Source: Opisthocomus hoazin (lineage: Eukaryota; Chordata; Aves; Opisthocomiformes; Opisthocomidae). Taken from it: 64,000 nucleotides of DNA. The position numbers and the translations under genes were made by a program. Numbering within the stretch: the first letter of the stretch is position 1; each line of letters opens with the position of its first letter. The notes under the pieces are model-generated. The model was not told the DNA's origin, did no database searches, and was given only the letters and a program-made list of their open reading frames with translations. This document shows, piece by piece, positions 20,551 through 32,748 of the stretch. The stretch lies in contig NC_134439.1 in NCBI RefSeq assembly GCF_030867145.1, positions 8,159,379 to 8,223,378 on the forward strand, given 5' to 3'.

Positions 20551-20856
20551 ATGTCCTGCTACAACCCGTGCCTGCCATGCCAGCCCTGCGGCCCGACCCC
20601 GCTGGCCAACAGCTGCAATGAGCCCTGTGTCAGGCAGTGCCAGGACTCCACCGTCGTCATCCAGCCCTCCCCCGTGGTGGTGACCCTGCCCGGCCCCATC
20701 CTCAGCTCCTTCCCACAGAACACCGCCGTGGGATCCTCCACCTCCGCTGCCGTTGGCAGCATCCTCAGCTCTCAGGGAGTGCCCATCTCCTCCGGTGGCT
20801 TTGACCTCTCCGGCTTTGGCAGCCGCTACTGCGGCACGAGGTGCCTCCCCTGCTAA
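20551..20856 (+). CDS. Feather beta-keratin K4
   Basis: 101 residues, differing from K3 by D85 for G in the Gly-rich tail. Intron 20175-20529. An in-frame stop directly upstream of the ATG fixes the start. The 3'UTR is the short type: the stop codon is only 58 bp from ATTAAA at 20915-20920. It is the plus partner of a convergent pair with K5, whose stop codon lies 2.08 kb away. Confidence 0.97.
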   Translation: MSCYNPCLPCQPCGPTPLANSCNEPCVRQCQDSTVVIQPSPVVVTLPGPILSSFPQNTAVGSSTSAAVGSILSSQGVPISSGGFDLSGFGSRYCGTRCLPC

Positions 20857-21231
20857 AGCTGCTGCCTGCACTGAGGCCTCCCCTCGGATCGACCTCCTCT
20901 CCCTCCCTTGACTCATTAAAATTCTGATGCATCCGAGCCTGCGCCTCTGTGTCATTCTTTCTCCTGCACAAGCTCTCCCAAGATGCCCACGCAGACACAA
21001 GGTGCTCAGGGCAGGTTTTTTGCAAGGGGATTTTTCGGCATGGTTTTGCACTGACTGTTAACACAGGCCTTGCATCGAGTATGTTTAGTCACGAATCGAG
21101 TGACCCTCTGCTTGCAACATTTTTTCTGCCTGTTTTTTGTCAGGATAGGATTATCCAATGTGATTCAGTGACTACCATCCACTTTGTCGCGCACACCTTT
21201 TCTTTTTCCTCATCAAGCTGTTTCCCAGGGA

Positions 21232-21603
21232 TTCTTTAGTCTGGAGAAGAGGAGGCTGAGGGGAGACCTTATCGCTCTCTACAGCTACCGGAAAGGCCGT
21301 TGTAGTGAGGCAAGTGTTGGTCTCCTCTCCCAGGTAACTAGCAATAGAACAAGAGCAAATGGACTCAAGTTGCGTCAGGGAAGTTTAGACTGGATATTAG
21401 GAAAAATTTCTCTACTGAAAGAGTGGTCAGGCATTGGAACAGGCTGCCCAGGGAAGTGGCGGATTCCCCATCCCTGGACGTGTTCAGAAACCGTGTGGAT
21501 ATGGTTCTTCAGGACACGGTTCAGCAGGCACGGTGACGTTGCTTTGACAGTTGGACTTGATGATCTTAGAGGTCTTTTCCAGCCTTAATGATTCTACGAT
21601 TAA
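21232..21603 (+). mobile_element. CR1 LINE 3' end, convergent interval U1
   Basis: 5'-truncated copy with an ORF2 tail ([21 protein letters not shown]) and a degenerate 3' end (GATGATCTTAGAGGTCTTTT, then ATGATTCTACGATT). Subfamily unlike the young CR1. Confidence 0.85.
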
Positions 21604-22378
21604 GCTCGATAACACAGTGGGATCATCACTCCCCTCGATGTCCTGACTACGCTCCTGCTCATATAGCCCAGGACGCTGATGAAAGTACTTGGTGTCCAGG
21701 AACACTGCTGGCACTTGCACCTGTTTTGACAGCATTACCACACCAGTGCCTTTTCCTGGCGCTGCTTTTCGACTGCTGCTTCCCACGGGCTGAAGGATGT
21801 GTGGGGACAAAGAGCTGGACGCTACTAAGCCAGCTGTCATTCGGGGCTCTGGGAGGACATGTGTCATCTTGCCCAGCTGTGTCCTGCAGCAGAGCAGAGG
21901 CTCCGCTTTGTCGCCTGCAAGACTTTCTGCAGCCTTTGCTGCTGCTCACCACGCTGCTTTGGAGAGCTCCTGGACAGCCTTTGAGACACTCAGCCTACAC
22001 TCCCTGTCTCGCTTTCAGCCCTAAGTCTCTTCCCGCCTCCGTGTCTCCAAAAGCATTCCCAGGAAGCCCCGAGAACAGACAAGGAAGGAGCGTGGGCCTG
22101 TGTGGGGTGTTGACCGCCAACAGCACTAAGCACCCATCAGCTGGTATCTTGATCCACTGTCCCAGTCCAATGACGGGAGAACTGGAAGAGTAAGAGAGCA
22201 AAATGCCCTTGGGTCGACAACAAGACAGTCTAAGAGGGGAACGGGAGGAAAGAGAAAAACCACGTGGTGCAAAGGCAATCACCCACAACCTCGTACCAGC
22301 AGAACAATGCCCAGCCGGCCTCTGAAGAACAACTGCTTTGGAAAGAATACCCACAGTCTTTCAGTCAGCAATCACTGT
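21604..22378. other. Unassigned conserved block, U1
   Basis: About 775 bp, repeated in all convergent intervals. It contains a 201-codon open frame (21588-22193 +) kept in every copy, but the product has no recognisable domain and the frame starts inside CR1. It is probably non-coding. Confidence 0.45.
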
Positions 22379-22934
22379 GGTAACAACCACTGCACAGCCA
22401 TCCCCAACAGCTCTCTCCCAGAAACACCCCTGAGAAACATCTCTCTCCCTGGGCATCTTGGGAGAGCTTTTGCAGGCGAAAGGATGACACAGAGGTGCTC
22501 GATACGATGCAACGGAACTTTAATAAGTCACAAGAGGGAAACAAGGTTGCTCCGAATGGAGATCCCAGCGCAGGGAGACCCTGGAGCAGACGAGAGTCTG
22601 TGCCCCATGGCCACAGTGGAGATCCTGCCAGGTGTCCATCTGCCTGCCCCACAGAGGGAGCAGAGGCAGAAGGTCTTCTCTAGGCTGGCTTTGTGGGGGC
22701 TAACAGCTCGGGGGGGCACAAGAGATCAAGGACGCAAGAGGTCAAGCAGAGAGTAGAAGAGCTTGGGCCGTGCTATCTGAGAGCCCAGGCTGGCCCCATC
22801 CTTCTGCAAAGGGTGCTGGCTGGGGTTGCTCAACCCTCTGGAAGCAACAACACCATGCTCTGTCTCCAGTCCGGTACCATCTGGAGACTCCTTGGGGGCC
22901 TTCCCCAGGGCCATCGCCAGCAGCTTTAGCTGCT

Positions 22935-23240
22935 TTAGCAGGGGAGGCACCTCGTGCCGCAGTAGCGGCTGCCAAAGCCGGAGAGGCCAAAGCCCCCGGA
23001 GGAGATGGGCACTCCCTGAGAGCTGAGGATGCTGCCAACAGCAGCGGAGGTGGAGGATCCCACGGCGGTGTTCTGTGGGAAGGAGCTGAGGATGGGGCCA
23101 GGCAGGGTCACCACCACGGGGGAGGGCTGGATGACGACGGTGGAGTCCTGGCACTGCCTGACACAGGGCTCATTGCAGCTGTTGGCCAGCGGGGTCGGGC
23201 CGCAGGGCTGGCATGGCAGGCACGGGTTGTAGCAGGACAT
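22935..23240 (-). CDS. Feather beta-keratin K5
   Basis: Protein identical to K3. Intron 23262-23619; TATA at 23680-23685; long 3'UTR with ATTAAA at 22519-22524 (minus strand). The leader has CCCTGAGAC before the ATG, as in the plus genes K4-K12, where K3 has CCCCGAGAC. Confidence 0.97.
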   Translation of the reverse strand: MSCYNPCLPCQPCGPTPLANSCNEPCVRQCQDSTVVIQPSPVVVTLPGPILSSFPQNTAVGSSTSAAVGSILSSQGVPISSGGFGLSGFGSRYCGTRCLPC

Positions 23241-23561
23241 GTCTCAGGGCTGGAGGGGCACCTGCGAGAGAGGGCAGGGGGAAGCAGAGCCGGAGGGGTG
23301 CGTGAGGAGCAGCCTGCCACTCCACCACAAGGGAGCCAAACCACACACAGGTGATGACAGTCAGATGCACTGCAGAGAGGTCCATGGGTTTCTCCTTCCC
23401 CTCTTCCCAACTGAACCATAGGTCCCCACCTAGCCCATAGCTCAGCATGCACCGCAGACAAGCCACAAACACTCTCCATGCTGCACATTCTGATCGCTTC
23501 CCTCTCCCATGGCAAGCAGCTGTAACACCCAGCACAGGACAGGTATGTGCTCAGAAATCCC

Positions 23562-23600
23562 AGAGGAGGAGGAGGAGGAGGAGGAGGAGGAGGAGGAGGA
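23562..23600 (-). repeat. (GGA)n repeat in K5 intron
   Basis: About 12-13 triplets, (TCC)n on the coding strand. Confidence 0.9.
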
Positions 23601-23678
23601 CAAAGGGCTTCAAACTCACCTTGTTCCCAACGGGTGGAGGTGAGAGAAATGGATGAGAGAGTGAGGAGAACGGCCTGC

Positions 23679-23788
23679 ATTTATACTGCTCCTGCACCGC
23701 CCCAGGCCCACAGTCACTGCACGCACGCAGTAATTTTCCAACAGACTCACCGCCAAAGCAAAATATCCTACCTAATGGCACAAGTTGT
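23679..23788 (-). promoter_or_regulatory. K5 promoter module and TATA box
   Basis: TATAAAT, GC box and CCATTAGG block on the minus strand. The TTGCAAAAT of the plus genes reads TTGGAAAAT here. Confidence 0.88.
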
Positions 23789-24601
23789 CTTTTGGTTGCC
23801 ATCAACACTGCCATTTCATTTCCTCATTTCTGACATGCCTGGTCTGACAGGCAGGCTCCTTTCATGTGCTGGGATGAGACGCTCAAGGATATCCCGTGCA
23901 GGACTGTGTCAGTTTGGGCAGAAGATGCCTCCTAGGTGGTTGAGGGGTCCCGTGAATGCAGGGGATGTTGCCTTGGGGAAGTGAAGTGTGATTGTTTGCA
24001 ACTCCCTTGACAGCATGAGGCTCAGCCCTGCCCCATGCTGCACACATCAGCAGAGTACCCAAAGGCTCCTCTTCTTAATGACGTGCCACATGCTTGTCTC
24101 TCCTTCCGCTCTCTCAGCTTGCTCCAACAGTCACTGGCCATTGCATCCCTGGGCAGCCAGGCTCTGCATCTTAATGGTGCCTCCTCAGGTGTCTTCCTCT
24201 TGATGCCCTTTGCTCTAGGGAGAACCATTGCCAGGCTCTCTGCCTATGCACGGTTGGAGTTAGAAAAGCCAAAGCCCTCCTGGCATTCAATCAGACAAAC
24301 CATATGCAGGTCAAGAAGAAGGTCTCCTTCCAGCTATGTTGGAGTAAAACCAAGGCTTGCTCAAAGGCAAGCCCAGCAGTGAACGGGGCAGCTTCACTGA
24401 GGACAGGGGACACTAGAAAGGTGGAGGCACTCAAAGGGCCCGTGGCCTTGGCCTTTCCTTGATGGATTTATTGTAAAGAATTTGGGCTCCTGACATTCCT
24501 CGGTACATTGGGAGCAAGGAAGACTTACCCACAGCAGAGGAGGGTCAGGTGTGGGAACAGTTCAACAGATTGCACTGACTGGAGTGCACGCAACCTCCTG
24601 G

Positions 24602-25920
24602 CATGCCCCCAAGGGAGTTGGTTGGTGTCACTGCAAGGCTGCTCTCAACTCACTTTGAAAGTCCCAGCAGTCAGGGAATGCATCTGAGGACTGGAAGAAA
24701 GCCAGTGGTCCTCCTGACTTGAAGAAGGGCATGAAGTAAGAGCCAGGCAGGGAACGACAGGCCAGTCAGATGCACCTTGATGTCTCCAAAGGTGATGCAG
24801 CCAATCATCCTGGAAGCCACTTCACAAGGTGAAAGGACAAGAAGGTGATGGTGAGTGGTCAGCACGGATTTACGGAGGGGAAAGCAGGCATGGCCAGCCT
24901 CACGGCCTTCTTTGATAATGTGCCTGGCTCCGGCGGGTAAGGGAAGTGCAGCTAATGTTGTTAATCTCATCTAAGCAAGGCCTACGATGCTGTCTCCAAG
25001 AACAATTCTGACAGACCAACTGACAAAATACAAGCTGTGGAAGAGGGCAGTGCACGGCATTCAAATCTGGCATGGCTGCTGGTCTGCAGCGGTTGTGGTG
25101 AGCTGCACAAAGCCCAGGGAGAGGCCGCTCACTCCTCGTGCCCCGTAGGGCTCCAGACTGGGGACAATCTTGTTTCAGCCCTTCATGCAAAGTCCTGCTG
25201 TGGGGGACAAAGAACCTCCTGCACCACTACGGGCTGCGGCTGAGGGGCTGCAAACCAGCATTGCAGCAGAGGACGGGAGTCCTGGACGACTCCACGAGGC
25301 AGCCCACGCCCACGCAGAAATGGCATCGGACAGCAGCCTGGGCTGCCTTAGGAAGATCATTGCTATGACGTTGCCAAAGGTGATCCCTCTTCTTGGCTCA
25401 GTGCTGCTGAGACCACAATCGCTGTCCACTCTGTGGCTCCCCAGTACAAGACAGGTACAGCCATACTGGCATGCGTCGAGCGAGGGACCACGAAGCCCAT
25501 GAAGAGTCTGGAGACCTGAGGGAGGAGGAGCTGCGAGGGGTAGGATTGTTCAGCTGGGAGGCAAGAAAGCCCCGCGGCACGCCTCTTAGCAATGGGTAAA
25601 AGAGCTGATGGGAGAAAGTCAAGAAGACAGAGCCACACTCTCCTGAGACCTATCCAGTGAAGGGACAAGAGGTAATGGGCACGCGTTGAAAGATGGGAAA
25701 TTCCACAGAAACATAAGGAAAGACTTTGTTAGTGTGAGGGTGGTCAAGCACCAGCTGGGGTCGCCCGCACAGGTTGTGGATCCTCTGTCCTTGTAGGTAT
25801 TGAGAGCTTCACAAGACTTGGTCCTGAGCATCCTCCAAAGGCTGACCGTGCTTTGAGCAGGGGCGGTCGGATGAGATGAGCTCCAGAGGTCCCTTCCGTC
25901 CTCAAGGATCCTGTGATTCT
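24602..25920 (+). mobile_element. Old CR1 LINE in divergent interval, U2
   Basis: Same decayed copy as in U1 at the same place; inherited by duplication of the unit. Confidence 0.75.
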
Positions 25921-26684
25921 GCCACGGCTAAAAGATGGGTGCTGCGCAGCTGCCCCTGAGAAGGAAGAACTGGTTGGCGACACTGGAATGAAAGGCAGCC
26001 TTGGAGATCTCACCTGAGAAACACTGGAATTCAAGGCTTGATGGGACAAAGGAAAGCGAGTAGCAGAGTAGAGCACCCAGGATTCAGGCATGCCGACTTT
26101 ATCCTAGTCAGGCAGCTGGTAGGTAGGACGACGTGGAGGCACCCGTGGAGCACAAGGGAGCTCAGAAAAGCTGGCAGTCCCTTAGGCGCCTCATGGTCCA
26201 AGAGCAAGAAGCGTCCAGCCCAATACTCAGGAAGACAAACAGATGTCTCAGCAGATCAGCTTTGGCTAAGCGGGGTACTCAAGGCAGAGCACCATCGTCA
26301 GAAGGCAGCATCCTGGAGGTAAAGGAGGGATGAGCTGCAAAGGAGGCATTAGGAAAGAATTCCTAAGCTTGACGAGATGAGGGGCTTGAAGAGCAACAGG
26401 CAAGAAGCATCAAGAGCAAGATCGACTCCTACAAGGCTAGCTAAAGCCTGATGGAGGAAAATAACCCCCCACTGCTGACCGGGGCGGCTCGTTTCCTGAA
26501 GACTGGCCAGAGAGCAGGCAGAGGGGAGTCAACGCCTGCTTTCTCTCAGTCTTCACCTACAAGGACTCGCAGGCTGCTGTGCCCTCTGAAATACTTGAAG
26601 GATGGAGGGGGAGCCCTCCCGGCACTGGGTGGGCATCAAATCTAGCATTGCCTGAGAAAAGCAGACCCATCGAAGCCAGCTAAT

Positions 26685-26924
26685 CACAGAATCACAGAAT
26701 AGTAGGGGTTGGAAGGGACCTCTGTGGGTCATCTAGTCCAACCCTCCTGCCGAAGCAGGGTCACCTACAGCAAGCTGCACAGGACCTTGTCCAGGCGGGT
26801 CTTGAATATCTCCAGAGAAGGAGACTCCACAATCTCCCTGGGCAGCCTGTTCCAGTGCTCCGTCACCCTCAGAGGGAAGAAGCTCTTCCTCATGTTCAGA
26901 CGGAACTTCCTGTGCCTCAGTTTG
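26685..26924 (-). mobile_element. Young CR1 3' insertion, U2
   Basis: 240 bp of CR1 3' end in minus orientation, octamer end at 26685, 5' cut within the ORF2 tail. It is flanked by TAAT at 26681-26684 and 26925-26928, a likely 4 bp target duplication; the empty site in U1 reads AGATAATGAGC at about 18777. About as similar to CR1 consensus as the copy at 1249. Confidence 0.92.
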
Positions 26925-26928
26925 TAAT

Positions 26929-28152
26929 GAGCACCAGGGCAGGGCTGCTGTAAAGGGAGGCCTAGACCGGTTGAAGGACTGGGCCCACATGAGTCTCACG
27001 GCATTCGGCAAGGTGACAAATGGCAAGTCCTGACCCAGAAAGGATGAATCTCATGCATCAATATGGACTGAAGACCAAACTACGCTAAAGTCTTAGAGCC
27101 CTCAAACCATGCCGCGCCACGTGCCTGAGGATGGATGCTCAGGGAGGGGATGTGCTCAGAAGGGCCCTGGGTACAAAAGCAGCTCTCAGACTACATCAAA
27201 GAGGTGAAGCACTTCCCCAGCCTGCAGGCATGGAGGTAGCCGGGACACGGGCCAGGAGGGCAAGGGAATGCCTTCAGTAGGCAAGCTTCCTGGGATAGAC
27301 TCTCCCTACCCATGGCGAGTCACACTCTCATTTTGGATTGGCCGTCTCTCAGCCTTTTGGTGTGATGCCAAGCTAGGCGTGCATGCTGTGTGCCGGTCCA
27401 TGTCCCACGCAGGGCTCAGTTCCCCTACGGCCAGGGCAATTCAACCCCTGCACCGGGCAAGCCATTTACAAGCCCTGGGCTGCAACCAAGTACGCAGCTC
27501 CAGGCAGACCCAGCGGCCATTACCCTCAGCCTGACCTTCTTGCCAGCACTCCCACAGCTTGGGGGTGGTCACAGCATGGTCAGCGTGTACTGGAAAAGTG
27601 GCCAGGCCTGTGGGTGTCATGCAGGTCAGGGTCCAAAGCGCACAGCCAAAGTGCCTGGTGGTGGCAGGACGGTGGGAGGAACAAGACGCTGTGCCAAACC
27701 CCGGAACACCTCTCTGCTAATTGGAGGCGAGGGACCCGGCTCCACAGCGCTTGTTGAAGAATCAGGGCTTTGGGGATGACAATGTTCTTCTTCCACAAGC
27801 CTGCTGACAGCACTGGTTTTGGACCCTCAGTGATTGCCGCAAGAGGGGACAAATTTGCAGAAGAAACCAGAAAACGTCTCCAGCAAAGAGAAGCTTTCCT
27901 TGGGCGAAGGCATCTGAAACCAGTAGCGCAACCCACCTGCCTCTAGAGGCAATGATCAGTGACTGCTGGAGCAAGAAGGGAGGTAGGCAGAGAGGTAGAA
28001 GGTTGGGGCATGTCCTCAGGCACAGAAGTCTCTGGCCAAGCAGGAGAGAAATCTTGGGCCTCTCATCCCAATACTTCAGAAGAGCCTCTGTCACCTAATG
28101 GTCATGTCAGACATGAGGAAATGTAATGACAGTCTTGATGAAAAGCAAAACA
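26929..28152. other. K6 upstream region
   Basis: CR1-like scrap, then the plus-gene upstream block shared with K2 and K4. No gene seen. Confidence 0.55.
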
Positions 28153-28261
28153 CAACCTGTGCCATTAGGTAGGATATTTTGCTTTGGAGGTGAGTCTGTT
28201 GCAAAATTACTGCCTCCATGCAGTGACTGTGGGCCTGGGGCGGTGCAGGAGCAGTATAAAT
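28153..28261 (+). promoter_or_regulatory. K6 promoter module and TATA box
   Basis: Same elements as K4; TATAAAT at 28255-28261. Confidence 0.88.
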
Positions 28262-28697
28262 GCGGGCCGTTCTCCTCACTCTCTCATCCACTCCTCTTGC
28301 CTCCATCTCCTTGGGAACCAGGTGAGCTTGGAGCCGTTTCTCCTCCTCCTTGTCCTGCTCCTCAGGGATTTCTATAACAGACCGTGTCTTAGGCAGGGTC
28401 ATGGGGCTGCTTACCGTGGGAGAGGGAAGGAGAGAGGTGGCGTGCAATGGAGAGAGGCAGGGGTTTCATTGAGGTGAGTGATGGGCTAGGCGGGGACCTC
28501 CCTCAGCTTGCTTGTTCTTGGCAGCACTCCTTTGGGATGAGGGGAAGGAGAAACCCGTAGGCCTACAGTTCCCCTGCCTCTTGTCTCCAGCTCATGCCTT
28601 GTCTCCCTTATGATGTGGTGACAGCCTGCTCCTCTCACACCCCTCCGGCTCTGCTTCCCCCTGCCCTCTCTCACAGGTGCCCCTCCAGCCCTGAGAC

Positions 28698-29003
28698 ATG
28701 TCCTGCTACAACCCGTGCCTGCCATGCCAGCCCTGCGGCCCGACCCCGCTGGCCAACAGCTGCAATGAGCCCTGTGTCAGGCAGTGCCAGGACTCCACCG
28801 TCGTCATCCAGCCCTCCCCCGTGGTGGTGACCCTGCCCGGCCCCATCCTCAGCTCCTTCCCACAGAACACCGCCGTGGGATCCTCCACCTCCGCTGCCGT
28901 TGGCAGCATCCTCAGCTCTCAGGGAGTGCCCATCTCCTCCGGGGGCTTTGACCTCTCCGGCTTTGGCAGCCGCTACTGCGGCACGAGGTGCCTCCCCTGC
29001 TAA
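28698..29003 (+). CDS. Feather beta-keratin K6
   Basis: Protein identical to K4 (D85). Intron 28322-28676; short 3'UTR; ATTAAA at 29062-29067. Converges on K7. Confidence 0.97.
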   Translation: MSCYNPCLPCQPCGPTPLANSCNEPCVRQCQDSTVVIQPSPVVVTLPGPILSSFPQNTAVGSSTSAAVGSILSSQGVPISSGGFDLSGFGSRYCGTRCLPC

Positions 29004-29378
29004 AGCTGCTGCCTGCACTGAGGCCTCCCCTCGGATCGACCTCCTCTCCCTCCCTTGACTCATTAAAATTCTGATGCATCCGAGCCTGCGCCTCTGTGTC
29101 ATTCTTTCTCCTGCACAAGCTCTCCCAAGATGCCCACGCAGACACATGGTGCTCAGGGCAGGTTTTTTGCAAGGGGATTTTTCGGCATGGTTTTGCACTG
29201 ACTGTTAACACAGGCCTTGCATCGAGTATGTTTAGTCACGAATCGAGTGACCCTCTGCTTGCAACATTTTTTCTGCCTGTTTTTTGTCAGGATAGGATTA
29301 TCCAATGTGATTCAGTGACTACCATCCACTTTGTCGCGCACACCTTTTCTTTTTCCTCATCAAGCTGTTTCCCAGGGA

Positions 29379-29750
29379 TTCTTTAGTCTGGAGAAGAGGA
29401 GGCTGAGGGGAGACCTTATCGCTCTCTACAGCTACCGGAAAGGCCGTTGTAGTGAGGCAAGTGTTGGTCTCCTCTCCCAGGTAACTAGCAATAGAACAAG
29501 AGCAAATGGACTCAAGTTGCGTCAGGGAAGTTTAGACTGGATATTAGGAAAAATTTCTCTACTGAAAGAGTGGTCAGGCATTGGAACAGGCTGCCCAGGG
29601 AAGAGGCGGAGTCCCCATCCCTGGACGTGTTCAGAAACCGTGTGGATATGGCTCTTCAGGACACGGTTCAGCAGGCACGGTGACGTTACTTTGACAGTTG
29701 GACTTGATGATCTTAGAGGTCTTTTCCAGCCTTAATGATTCTACGATTAA
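29379..29750 (+). mobile_element. CR1 LINE 3' end, convergent interval U2
   Basis: Counterpart of 21232-21603. The bases after it, to 30525, are the unassigned conserved block. Confidence 0.85.
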
Positions 29751-31081
29751 GCTCGATAACACAGTGGGATCATCACTCCCCTCGATGTCCTGACTACGCT
29801 CCTGCTCATATAGCCCAGGACGCTGATGAAAGTACTTGGTGTCCAGGAACACTGCTGGCACTTGCACCTGTTTTGACAGCATTACCACACCAGTGCCTTT
29901 TCCTGGCGCTGCTTTTCGACTGCTGCTTCCCACGAGCTGAAGGATGTGTGGGGACAAAGAGCTGGACGCTACTAAGCCAGCTGTCATTCGGGGCTCTGGG
30001 AGGACATGTGTCATCTTGCCCAGCTGTGTCCTGCAGCAGAGCAGAGGCTCCGCTTTGTCGCCTGCAAGACTTTCTGCAGCCTTTGCTGCTGCTCACCACG
30101 CTGCTTTGGAGAGCTCCTGGACAGCCTTTGAGACACTCAGCCTACACTCCCTGTCTCGCTTTCAGCCCTAAGTCTCTTCCCGCCTCCGTGTCTCCAAAAG
30201 CATTCCCAGGAAGCCCCGAGAACAGACAAGGAAGGAGCGTGGGCCTGTGTGGGGTGTTGACCGCCAACAGCACTAAGCACCCATCAGCTGGTATCTTGAT
30301 CCACTGTCCCAGTCCAATGACGGGAGAACTGGAAGAGTAAGAGAGCAAAATGCCCTTGGGTCGACAACAAGACAGTCTAAGAGGGGAACGGGAGGAAAGA
30401 GAAAAACCACGTGGTGCAAAGGCAATCACCCACAACCTCGTACCAGCAGAACAATGCCCAGCCGGCCTCTGAAGAACAACTGCTTTGGAAAGAATACCCA
30501 CAGTCTTTCAGTCAGCAATCACTGTGGTAACAACCACTGCACAGCCATCCCCAACAGCTCTCTCCCAGAAACACCCCTGAGAAACATCTCTCTCCCTGGG
30601 CATCTTGGGAGAGCTTTTGCAGGCGAAAGGATGACACAGAGGTGCTCGATACGATGCAACGGAACTTTAATAAGTCACAAGAGGGAAACAAGGTTGCTCC
30701 GAATGGAGATCCCAGCGCAGGGAGACCCTGGAGCAGACGAGAGTCTGTGCCCCATGGCCACAGTGGAGATCCTGCCAGGTGTCCATCTGCCTGCCCCACA
30801 GAGGGAGCAGAGGCAGAAGGTCTTCTCTAGGCTGGCTTTGTGGGGGCTAACAGCTCGGGGGGGCACAAGAGATCAAGGACGCAAGAGGTCAAGCAGAGAG
30901 TAGAAGAGCTTGGGCCGTGCTATCTGAGAGCCCAGGCTGGCCCCATCCTTCTGCAAAGGGTGCTGGCTGGGGTTGCTCAACCCTCTGGAAGCAACAACAC
31001 CATGCTCTGTCTCCAGTCCGGTACCATCTGGAGACTCCTTGGGGGCCTTCCCCAGGGCCATCGCCAGCAGCTTTAGCTGCT

Positions 31082-31387
31082 TTAGCAGGGGAGGCACCTC
31101 GTGCCGCAGTAGCGGCTGCCGAAGCCTGAGAGGCCAAAGCCCCCGGAGGAGATGGGCACTCCCTGAGAGCTGAGGATGCTGCCAACGGCAGCGGAGGTGG
31201 AGGATCCCACGGCGGTGTTCTGTGGGAAGGAGCTGAGGATGGGGCCAGGCAGGGTCACCACCACGGGGGAGGGCTGGATGACGACGGTGGAGTCCTGGCA
31301 CTGCCTGACACAGGGCTCATTGCAGCTGTTGGCCAGCGGGGTCGGGCCGCAGGGCTGGCATGGCAGGCACGGGTTGTAGCAGGACAT
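31082..31387 (-). CDS. Feather beta-keratin K7
   Basis: Protein identical to K3 but with silent differences: the Ala-Ala-Val codons read like those of the plus genes (GCTGCCGTT) and the tail reads CTCTCAGGCTTCGGC, a version shared only with K9 and the plus gene K12. Intron 31409-31766; TATA 31827-31832; ATTAAA 30666-30671. Confidence 0.97.
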   Translation of the reverse strand: MSCYNPCLPCQPCGPTPLANSCNEPCVRQCQDSTVVIQPSPVVVTLPGPILSSFPQNTAVGSSTSAAVGSILSSQGVPISSGGFGLSGFGSRYCGTRCLPC

Positions 31388-31708
31388 GTCTCAGGGCTGG
31401 AGGGGCACCTGCGAGAGAGGGCAGGGGGAAGCAGAGCCGGAGGGGTGCGTGAGGAGCAGCCTGCCACTCCACCACAAGGGAGCCAAACCACACACAGGTG
31501 ATGACAGTCAGATGCACTGCAGAGAGGTCCATGGGTTTCTCCTTCCCCTCTTCCCAACTGAACCATAGGTCCCCACCTAGCCCATAGCTCAGCATGCACC
31601 GCAGACAAGCCACAAACACTCTCCATGCTGCACATTCTGATCGCTTCCCTCTCCCATGGCAAGCAGCTGTAACACCCAGCACAGGACAGGTATGTGCTCA
31701 GAAATCCC

Positions 31709-31747
31709 AGAGGAGGAGGAGGAGGAGGAGGAGGAGGAGGAGGAGGA
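31709..31747 (-). repeat. (GGA)n repeat in K7 intron
   Basis: Same length as in K5. Confidence 0.9.
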
Positions 31748-31825
31748 CAAAGGGCTTCAAACTCACCTTGTTCCCAACGGGTGGAGGTGAGAGAAATGGA
31801 TGAGAGAGTGAGGAGAACGGCCTGC

Positions 31826-31935
31826 ATTTATACTGCTCCTGCACCGCCCCAGGCCCACAGTCACTGCACGCACGCAGTAATTTTCCAACAGACTCACCGC
31901 CAAAGCAAAATATCCTACCTAATGGCACAGGTTGT
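31826..31935 (-). promoter_or_regulatory. K7 promoter module and TATA box
   Basis: Same layout as K5. Confidence 0.88.
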
Positions 31936-32748
31936 CTTTTGGTTGCCATCAACACTGCCATTTCATTTCCTCATTTCTGACATGCCTGGTCTGACAGGCA
32001 GGCTCCTTTCATGTGCTGGGATGAGACGCTCAAGGATATCCCGTGCAGGACTGTGTCAGTTTGGGCAGAAGATGCCTCCTAGGTGGTTGAGAGGTCCCGT
32101 GAATGCAGGGGATGTTGCCTTGGGGAAGTGAAGTGTGATTGTTTGCAACTCCCTTGACAGCATGAGGCTCAGCCCTGCCCCATGCTGCACACATCAGCAG
32201 AGTACCCAAAGGCTCCTCTTCTTAATGACGTGCCACATGCTTGTCTCTCCTTCCGCTCTCTCAGCTTGCTCCAACAGTCACTGGCCATTGCATCCCTGGG
32301 CAGCCAGGCTCTGCATCTTAATGGTGCCTCCTCAGGTGTCTTCCTCTTGATGCCCTTTGCTCTAGGGAGAACCATTGCCAGGCTCTCTGCCTATGCACGG
32401 TTGGAGTTAGAAAAGCCAAAGCCCTCCTGGCATTCAATCAGACAAACCATATGCAGGTCAAGAAGAAGGTCTCCTTCCAGCTATGTTGGAGTAAAACCAA
32501 GGCTTGCTCAAAGGCAAGCCCAGCAGTGAACGGGGCAGCTTCACTGAGGACAGGGGACACTAGAAAGGTGGAGGCGCTCAAAGGGCCCGTGGCCTTGGCC
32601 TTTCCTTGATGGATTTATTGTAAAGAATTTGGGCTCCTGACATTCCTCGGTACATTGGGAGCAAGGAAGACTTACCCACAGCAGAGGAGGGTCAGGTGTG
32701 GGAACAGTTCAACAGATTGCACTGACTGGAGTGCACGCAACCTCCTGG

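Larger units (their letters stand above)
14440..22378. repeat. Array unit U1 (K3-, K4+)
   Basis: Order: 3' flank of K3, K3 (-), its promoter, a divergent interval with old CR1 (16699-18018) and a second CR1-like remnant (about 18440-18960), the K4 upstream region and promoter, K4 (+), and a convergent interval with a CR1 3' end (21232-21603) and an unassigned block (21604-22378). The K3 3' side is more diverged than in later units, as expected at an array edge. Confidence 0.85.
22379..30525. repeat. Array unit U2 (K5-, K6+)
   Basis: Same order as U1 plus a CR1 insertion at 26685-26924. Exactly 8147 bp, as is U3, and nearly identical to it. U2 and U3 look like the most recent duplicate pair. 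Confidence 0.92.

Noticed and set aside
20447-20683. Shifted-frame peptides across the intron and exon (Ser/Pro-rich, ending [11 protein letters not shown])
   Set aside because: Overlaps the true keratin frame out of phase and spans the intron acceptor; a shadow of the real gene.
23547-23656. Poly-Gly and poly-Arg peptides near the minus-gene exon 1
   Set aside because: Translation of the (GGA)n intron repeat only.
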